From: RGIG8748 sp045539515
GTDB taxonomy: Bacteria > Bacillota > Clostridia > UMGS1810
Direction of reading: 5' to 3'
DNA length: 16,459 nt
Assembly: GCA_045539515.1 (NCBI GenBank)
Contig: JAZQFN010000046.1
Span: forward strand, 1-16,459
The notes under the pieces are model-generated. The model was not told where the DNA came from. It was given only the letters and a program-made list of their open reading frames with translations, and did no database searches. Every line of letters starts with the position of its first letter. Position 1 is the first letter of the stretch. Shown in pieces: positions 11,764 through 16,459 of this stretch. Position numbers and translations under genes: made by a program.

Positions 11764-13584
11764 TTACTCAACAGTTACTGATTTTGCCAGATTTCGGGGT
11801 CTGTCTACATCATTACCCAGATTTAAAGAAACATAGTACGCCATAAGCTGTGTAGCTGTGGCACACACCAAGGGCATAAATATCTCCTCGGTATCGGGAA
11901 GGTATATTATGTCCTTTGCTATGCCCGAAGGTATGGCAGTTGCCTCAGATACAAGAGCTATTACCCGGGCACCTCTTGCGTTTACCTCCTGAATATTACT
12001 CACCATTTTGCCGAGGGTGGCTTTGTTTGTGATTATAGCTACCACGGGAGTGCCGTCCTCCACAAGGGATATGGTTCCGTGTTTAAGCTCTCCTGCGGCA
12101 AAGGCATGGCAATGTATATAGGATATTTCCTTCATCTTGAGGGCGGCTTCCTTGCTTTGTGCCACGTCCACTCCCCTGCCTATAAAGAACATATTTTCCG
12201 AATCCATATACTTTTTTGCTACAGCTTCGCACCGTTCTCTGTTGTCTATAGCTTCCCGTATTTTGCCGGGAACTTCATTTAGCAGAGTATGCGTAAGGCG
12301 GCTTATTTCATCAAGGGGAAGTGTACCCTTAATTGATGCCAGCTTTAATGCCATAAGATAAAACGCCGTAAGCTGTACGTGATACGCCTTGGTGCTTGCC
12401 ACAGATACCTCTCTGCCTGCCTCTGTTACAAAAACGCTGTCTGCCTCTCTTGCCAAAGCTGAATCCGGACTATTTACAACGGCAAAGGTATACACACCTT
12501 TCAGCTTGGCATAACGCATTGCCCCGAGGGTGTCGGCAGTTTCGCCGGACTGCGATACCGCCACTACCAGGTCTTTGGATGAAAGTATAGGCTCATTGTA
12601 GCGAAATTCCGAAGCATAGCTCACCCTTACCGGAACCCTGGCAAGGGTTTCTATAAGCCTTTTTCCTACAAGACCTGCGTGATACGCCGTACCGCAAGCC
12701 ACTATGTGAATACCCTCAAAGGCGGCAAGCCTTTCATCGCTAAGCTCATCAAAGGATATGCTTCCCCCTTTTATTGCCTTTGAAGCTGTATTCTCCACCG
12801 CGGTGGGTTCTTCAAATATTTCCTTAAGCATAAAATGCTCAAAACTGTCGTCAAGATCGTGAGTGTGAGTTTGCTCTACTTTGCAAGGAGTCTTGGCAAT
12901 GACCCTGTCGTCGGAGGTTACAAACGAAACCTTGTGGGGTGCTATAATGGCTATCTCCCCTTCATCTATGGAGAAGTATTCTCCTGTGTACTCTGCTACG
13001 GAAGCAATATCCGAGGTTACAAAGGAACCCATATCACAGGTTGCCGCCACTAAGGGGTTATCCTTTCGGAAGGCATACACGCTGCCCCCAAAACCTTTAA
13101 ATACGGCAGCAATAGCATAGGCGCCCTCTATGAGATCAAGGGATTGCCATATGGCACGCAGGGGGTCTTTTGAAGATATAAAGCAAAAATCAATAAGCTT
13201 TGCCGCAACCTCGGTATCGGTAGCTGAGGAGAAGCCGTAACCGTTGTCGGTTAAAAGCTTTTTAATACGGTCGCTGTTTTCTATAATGCCGTTGTGGACT
13301 ATGAGGACATTTTCCGTACCGTGAGGGTGGGCGTTGGTATCCGAGGGTTCGCCGTGAGTAGCCCAGCGAGTATGACCTATAGCACAGGTCGCAGATATAT
13401 CTTTGTCCTTTAGCCTATTCTCCAGATTATACAGCCTGCCCTGTTCCTTTACACTGCAAAGCATTTCTCCGTCAAAATAACCGATTCCGGCAGAGTCGTA
13501 GCCTCTGTATTCCAGCTTGGATAATCCTTTAAGTACCACGGGAACTGCCTTTTCTTTGCCTGTGTATCCTATAATTCCGCACAT
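11764..13584 (-). CDS. glmS: Glutamine-fructose-6-phosphate aminotransferase (isomerizing)
   Basis: GlmS makes glucosamine-6-phosphate from fructose-6-phosphate and glutamine, the entry to peptidoglycan amino sugars. The 606-residue product is full length. The start is set at ATG 13584 so that Cys2 (MCGIIGYTG) becomes the N-terminal nucleophile after Met removal. A GTG three codons upstream would bury this Cys and is rejected. The glutaminase domain (about 1-240) shows HTRWATHGEPS (71-81) and NGIIEN (98-103). Two SIS domains follow with SQSGETADT and the GRGVDVAQSKEAALKMKE segment. The C-terminus is PRNLAKSVTVE, as in the family. GGGTGA precedes the start. The 123 bp to the upstream gene holds a promoter and a terminator but no glmS ribozyme. 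Confidence 0.98.
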   Translation of the reverse strand: MCGIIGYTGKEKAVPVVLKGLSKLEYRGYDSAGIGYFDGEMLCSVKEQGRLYNLENRLKDKDISATCAIGHTRWATHGEPSDTNAHPHGTENVLIVHNGIIENSDRIKKLLTDNGYGFSSATDTEVAAKLIDFCFISSKDPLRAIWQSLDLIEGAYAIAAVFKGFGGSVYAFRKDNPLVAATCDMGSFVTSDIASVAEYTGEYFSIDEGEIAIIAPHKVSFVTSDDRVIAKTPCKVEQTHTHDLDDSFEHFMLKEIFEEPTAVENTASKAIKGGSISFDELSDERLAAFEGIHIVACGTAYHAGLVGKRLIETLARVPVRVSYASEFRYNEPILSSKDLVVAVSQSGETADTLGAMRYAKLKGVYTFAVVNSPDSALAREADSVFVTEAGREVSVASTKAYHVQLTAFYLMALKLASIKGTLPLDEISRLTHTLLNEVPGKIREAIDNRERCEAVAKKYMDSENMFFIGRGVDVAQSKEAALKMKEISYIHCHAFAAGELKHGTISLVEDGTPVVAIITNKATLGKMVSNIQEVNARGARVIALVSEATAIPSGIAKDIIYLPDTEEIFMPLVCATATQLMAYYVSLNLGNDVDRPRNLAKSVTVE

Positions 13585-13640
13585 AAACTTCACCCTTTAT
13601 ATAAGTTAATATCTATAGTATGTGCGAATTTTACAGGAAT

Positions 13641-13669
13641 ATTATATCAACTGAAAAGGGCGTCATCAA
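13641..13669 (-). promoter_or_regulatory. Promoter of glmS
   Basis: On the minus strand TTGATG (13664-13669) is followed after 17 bp by TATAAT (13641-13646), extended by TGA. The start point would be near 13634, giving a leader of about 50 nt. The -35 hexamer lies inside the loop of the upstream terminator. The short leader leaves no room for the glmS ribozyme found before many Firmicutes glmS genes. Confidence 0.65.
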
Positions 13670-13681
13670 AAACGCCCTTTT
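13654..13681 (-). terminator. Terminator between the beta-helix gene and glmS
   Basis: AAAAGGGCGT (13654-13663) and ACGCCCTTTT (13672-13681) form a perfect 10-bp stem with an 8-nt loop. A and T runs flank both sides, so it can act in either direction. It lies 26 bp past the stop of the upstream gene and separates glmS transcription from glmM transcription, at least in part. Confidence 0.75.
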
Positions 13682-13707
13682 TCTTTGGTATCTGCAACTT
13701 TGCATTT

Positions 13708-14376
13708 TCAAATTTCAATTATTTCCGCCAGATTATCCTGTGACTTTACGATGCACCCTCCGGGGAAAACTCCACGCAGAGAATTAAGAGGATAAACCCT
13801 TGTACCCTTGCCGAGAACAGTTCCGGGATTCAGTACACAACCGCACCCCACATCTGCACCGTCAGCGAGGATTGCACCAACCTTGCGCAGTCCTGTGGGG
13901 TAATCCTCATCGCTGTGGACTATCACCGGCTTTCCGTCGGACTTAAGGTTGGAGCACACAGAGCCTGCACCAAGGTGGGAATGATTGCCCATTATGGTAT
14001 CCCCCACATAGTTGTAGTGAGGTACCTGAACTTTATCCAGAAGAATACAGTTTTTAAACTCCGAAGAATTTCCCAGAACGCAGTTTTCACCGGTAATCAC
14101 ACTTCCGCGGATATACGCACCCGGGCGGATTTCGCATCCGTTGCCTATTATGGCAGGAGCTTCTATGGTAGCAGTTGGATATATCTTAACTCCCTCACCC
14201 ACAAGAACACCGGGTTTAAGCTCCTTAAAGCCATCTATGCCCTTATTTATAAGATTAGTAATGTAATCTTTAAGAGCCGGGAGCATATCCCAGGGATATA
14301 CACTTCCTTCGAAAAGCTCTTTAAGATAAGGGGTTTCGCATTTGTAAAGCTCTTTGGTTTTTACGGTTTTATACAA
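13708..14376 (-). CDS. Left-handed beta-helix acyltransferase, GlmU C-terminal-domain-like (TTG start)
   Basis: The 222-residue protein has hexapeptide-repeat (LbH) character from about residue 55 to 200 after a helical N-terminal segment. IRPGAYIRG, PHYNYVGDT (119-127) and LGAGSVCSNLKSDG (135-148) line up by eye with LRPGA, GHLTYLGDA and IGAGTITCNYDG of the GlmU acetyltransferase domain. H120 and Y123 therefore match its catalytic His363 and Tyr366. The GlmU uridylyltransferase domain is absent. Likely role: acetylation of glucosamine-1-phosphate, supported by location between glmM and glmS, though databases often label such proteins UDP-GlcNAc diphosphorylase. The TTG start (14374-14376) overlaps the glmM stop by 8 bp and has AGAGGG 7 nt upstream. 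Confidence 0.72.
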   Translation of the reverse strand: MYKTVKTKELYKCETPYLKELFEGSVYPWDMLPALKDYITNLINKGIDGFKELKPGVLVGEGVKIYPTATIEAPAIIGNGCEIRPGAYIRGSVITGENCVLGNSSEFKNCILLDKVQVPHYNYVGDTIMGNHSHLGAGSVCSNLKSDGKPVIVHSDEDYPTGLRKVGAILADGADVGCGCVLNPGTVLGKGTRVYPLNSLRGVFPGGCIVKSQDNLAEIIEI

Positions 14377-15991
14377 GAGTATGCCCTCTTTCTTCTATAA
14401 CTTTAGCTATACTTTCTGCATAGTTTTCACATAATTCACGGCTTTGTGCCTCAACCATTACTCTTACCACAGGTTCGGTACCGCTTTTACGCAAAAGTAC
14501 TCTGCCTTTGCCGTTAATTAATTTTTCAACTTTTTCCTTTTCTTTGAGCACAGCCTCGTCTTCAAGGGCTTCGTCCTTGCTCTTGACCCTGATATTGAGG
14601 GTATACTGAGGATATAGCTCAACCGCCTCCGAAAGCTCGGAAAGGGTTCGCTTGCTGTCGCATATTTCCTCAGCAATCATTATGGCGGTAAGCAGTCCGT
14701 CACCTGTAGTTGCGTATTTTTTGAGGATTATATGCCCCGATTGTTCTCCGCCGAGAGTGTAGTCATTTTTCTGCATACATTCATACACGAAGCGGTCTCC
14801 CACTTTGGTCTGCACGCATTTGATGCCTGCCTCATCCAGGGCAGATACAAAACCGCTGTTTGACATTACGGTGGCAACCACTGTGTTGCTGTTAAGCATA
14901 CCGCGGGATTTTAGACGTTTTGCCAGTATATACATCATAATGTCGCCGTCTGCCACATTGCCGTTTTCATCTACAGCGATGCATCTGTCCGCATCACCGT
15001 CAAAGGCAAAGCCAAGGTCAAGGTGCTGTTCCTTTACCAGCTTGCAAAGCTTCTCTATGTGGGTAGAACCGCAATCAAGATTCACATTGGTTCCGTCAGG
15101 TTCTGCACCTATAACTACAGTCTGTGCACCCAACGCACCGAATACCGCCCGGGCAATAGTCCAGGAGGCGCCGTTGGCGCAGTCTATACCTATTTTTAAA
15201 TTTTTGTAAGAATGAGATGCTATGGATATGAGGTATCCCACATACCTGTTTCTGCCGGACACATAGTCCACTATACAGCCTATTTTTTCTCTGTGGGCCC
15301 ATGGAAGGTCGTCGCCTCTTATGCCAAGAGCACTCAGGTCACCGTCAAGATAGGCTTCTATTAAGGCTGTGGTTTCATCATCAAGCTTTTCGCCATAGCG
15401 GTTTATTATCTTGATGCCGTTGTCGTAGAAAGGATTGTGGGAAGCAGTAATCATAATACCGCAGTCGAATTCCTCCTGACGGGTTACATAAGACACGCTG
15501 GGGGTTGTGGTAACATGTAGCATATATGCATCTGTACCCGAAGCGGTAATGCCTGCCACCAGAGCATACTCAAGCATATAGCTGGAACGGCGTGTATCCT
15601 TGCCTATAACTATCCGGGGACGATAGTTGGCTTTGGTACATCCACAAAGAGGAGAGCTATAGTACCAGCCCAGAAATCTGCCCACCTTGTAAGCCTGCAT
15701 TGAGGTAAGGTCAATGTTTGCCTCTCCGCGAAAACCGTCTGTGCCAAAATATTTATTCTGACCCTTTGTAGGTTTAACCTCTCCGGCTATGGAAATATCG
15801 TCCCTTAGAAGTTCGTCGGCTGTTATGCCGAAAATAGTGCATAGCTGAAGTACTTTATCAATCTGCGGAAGTGCCTGATCCACCTCCCATTTGGAAACAG
15901 ATTGTCTTGAAACCGAAACCTTTTCCGCAAGCTGTTCCTGTGACATATTGTGCGAATTTCTCAGTAGTGTGAGTTTTTGTCCTAAAGTCAT
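14369..15991 (-). CDS. glmM: Phosphoglucosamine mutase with N-terminal XRE helix-turn-helix domain
   Basis: Residues about 80-540 are a complete alpha-D-phosphohexomutase: FGTDGFRG (82-89), phosphoserine loop TASHNP (182-187, S184), metal loop DGDADR (331-336), sugar-binding GEQSGH (415-420) and phosphate-binding RKSGTEP (501-507). These features fit GlmM, which converts glucosamine-6-P to glucosamine-1-P, and the neighbouring glmS agrees. Residues 1-63 are a full Cro/CI-type HTH (LGQKLTLLRNSHNMSQEQLA; VSVSRQSVSKWE; LPQIDKVLQLCTIFGITADE). A short linker joins them. Normal GlmM is about 450 residues and begins directly at the FGTDG region. No ATG, GTG or TTG lies in the linker, so the domains appear to be one polypeptide. 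The ATG has AAGGAGC upstream. Confidence 0.93.
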   Translation of the reverse strand: MTLGQKLTLLRNSHNMSQEQLAEKVSVSRQSVSKWEVDQALPQIDKVLQLCTIFGITADELLRDDISIAGEVKPTKGQNKYFGTDGFRGEANIDLTSMQAYKVGRFLGWYYSSPLCGCTKANYRPRIVIGKDTRRSSYMLEYALVAGITASGTDAYMLHVTTTPSVSYVTRQEEFDCGIMITASHNPFYDNGIKIINRYGEKLDDETTALIEAYLDGDLSALGIRGDDLPWAHREKIGCIVDYVSGRNRYVGYLISIASHSYKNLKIGIDCANGASWTIARAVFGALGAQTVVIGAEPDGTNVNLDCGSTHIEKLCKLVKEQHLDLGFAFDGDADRCIAVDENGNVADGDIMMYILAKRLKSRGMLNSNTVVATVMSNSGFVSALDEAGIKCVQTKVGDRFVYECMQKNDYTLGGEQSGHIILKKYATTGDGLLTAIMIAEEICDSKRTLSELSEAVELYPQYTLNIRVKSKDEALEDEAVLKEKEKVEKLINGKGRVLLRKSGTEPVVRVMVEAQSRELCENYAESIAKVIEERGHTLV

Positions 15992-16020
15992 AATGTCTGC
16001 TCCTTGTTTTTTGTTGACAA

Positions 16021-16077
16021 AGGGACTCCTCTGTAAGGTAGTATTTAAAGTATCAAAAGAGTATCCGAGAAGCCCCT
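16021..16077 (-). other. Leader hairpin before glmM
   Basis: In the minus-strand transcript, AGGGGCUUCUC (16077-16067) can pair along its whole length with GAGGAGUCCCU (16031-16021), 11 bp including two G-U pairs, around a 35-nt AU-rich loop. It ends about 20 nt before the ribosome binding site. No T-box or known riboswitch core is recognisable. The loop strand carries three AGTAT motifs on the plus strand (16040, 16049, 16060), which could be protein-binding sites. Confidence 0.4.
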
Positions 16078-16138
16078 TATAAAGTTTATGTTACCATATA
16101 TTTCCTGATGTATCCACCAACTTTAATATGTTTTTAAT

Positions 16139-16158
16139 GCAACTTCGAGTTGCTTTTT
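16139..16158 (+). other. Small hairpin with T-run
   Basis: GCAACT (16139-16144) and AGTTGC (16148-16153) flank TCG and are followed on the plus strand by TTTTT. This looks like a small terminator for plus-strand transcription, but no plus-strand gene precedes it in the window. On the minus strand it would be a hairpin at the start of the proposed glmM leader. Confidence 0.4.
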
Positions 16159-16165
16159 CCTATAT

Positions 16166-16174
16166 ATTATATCA
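16166..16174 (-). promoter_or_regulatory. Candidate extended -10 promoter of glmM
   Basis: On the minus strand TGATATAAT occurs here and again at 16195-16203, both extended -10 elements with poor -35 regions. The nearer one would give a leader of about 168 nt before the glmM ATG. The assignment rests on the motif recurring before other genes in the window; the DNA is AT-rich and chance matches are likely. Confidence 0.4.
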
Positions 16175-16346
16175 TATTTTCGTCAAAAATATTCATTATA
16201 TCAATTAAAAGTAATCTATTGTTTACATCATATTAATATGTTGCAATATCAAAAATAAGTATTATAATATCATATGCTTCTGTATATATTATACTCCGTT
16301 TATACTACACATTTCGCCTAGCCATTGGAGTACTATCCGAACTCCG

Positions 16347-16453
16347 ATTTTAAGATACAAAAATCGCTCTAATCCACACCAAAATACTCGCCAATCCGAC
16401 AGGATTACCTGCGTTTTTGGCTCGATTATAACGATTTTTGATAATCTTAAAAT
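16347..16453. repeat. Long imperfect hairpin element
   Basis: The arms pair in blocks: ATTTTAAGAT (16347-16356) with ATCTTAAAAT (16444-16453); CAAAAATCG (16358-16366) with CGATTTTTG (16432-16440); a CCAAAA region (16379-16384) with GTTTTTGG (16412-16419); and AATCC with GGATT (16393-16397, 16402-16406) around GACA. The result is a nearly continuous stem of about 50 nt per arm. A small GGAGT/ACTCC stem (16327-16331, 16341-16345) sits beside it. No coding potential is seen. It may be a MITE-like element or a structured RNA. The remaining DNA from 16175 to 16326 is AT-rich without a recognisable gene. Confidence 0.6.
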
Positions 16454-16459
16454 TCTTCG

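Noticed and set aside
13585..13593. GTG start for glmS at 13593
   Set aside because: It would add three residues before MCGIIG. GlmS needs Cys as the N-terminal residue after Met removal.
13585..13707. glmS ribozyme
   Set aside because: The gap is too short and is taken up by a promoter and a terminator; no ribozyme core sequence was recognised.
16005..16021. Second ISL3-like end near the glmM start (shared CTTTGTCAA on the minus strand)
   Set aside because: Only about 9 bp match the true IS terminus at 161-186, and no partner end or transposase is nearby; probably chance.
15992..16174. T-box or other known riboswitch in the glmM leader
   Set aside because: No T-box core (AGGGUGGNACCGCG-like) or other familiar aptamer sequence could be found; only a generic stem-loop is visible.

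Overview
The window looks like chromosomal DNA of a low-GC Firmicute, most likely an uncultured gut Clostridia (Oscillospiraceae-like) lineage. The evidence is strong AGGAGG-type ribosome binding sites, AT-rich intergenic DNA, a Firmicutes-type str operon led by an L7Ae-family protein, and clostridial-style interspersed palindromes. The taxon is inferred from style, not from a marker comparison. No rRNA, tRNA or CRISPR array was seen.

Layout. (1) 1-186: right end of an ISL3-family insertion sequence, with its transposase C-terminus and terminal inverted repeat, ending 21 bp past the tuf stop codon. (2) 208-5096, minus strand: L7Ae-like protein, rpsL, rpsG, fusA and tuf, driven by a perfect TTGACA-17-TATAAT promoter and without rpoBC directly upstream. 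rpsL starts at TTG and rpsG at GTG. (3) 5149-5963: an unknown two-helix membrane protein divergent from a small XRE regulator, with a near-identical 22-23 bp repeat lying over the promoters. (4) 5956-10610: a carbohydrate locus. A GH42-like glycoside hydrolase is translationally coupled to an AraC regulator (minus). Divergent from them are an enolase-superfamily sugar-acid dehydratase and an SDR dehydrogenase (plus). The 126 bp between holds back-to-back extended -10 promoters in a perfect dyad and two 11-bp direct repeats 21 bp apart, the geometry AraC proteins use. (5) 10600-11132: a gene-free stretch of three copies of a short module alternating with two long palindromes and two terminators. 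(6) 11136-11724: a second XRE regulator divergent from a 77-aa protein of unknown function, with nested inverted repeats between them. (7) 11764-15991, minus strand: an amino-sugar cluster. GlmM carries an N-terminal XRE DNA-binding domain, followed by a stand-alone left-handed beta-helix protein resembling the acetyltransferase half of GlmU, then GlmS. (8) 15992-16459: AT-rich DNA with the glmM leader and a long imperfect hairpin.

How the genes work together. GlmS makes glucosamine-6-P, GlmM isomerises it to glucosamine-1-P, and the beta-helix protein plausibly acetylates it towards UDP-GlcNAc. The uridylyltransferase half is not in the window. The HTH-GlmM fusion, with no room for a glmS ribozyme, suggests an enzyme that may also act as a transcription factor for hexosamine synthesis. 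This is the most novel item here, and the regulatory role is inference. The carbohydrate locus probably frees a sugar (hydrolase), oxidises it (SDR) and dehydrates the sugar acid (dehydratase). Transport and later steps are not in the window.
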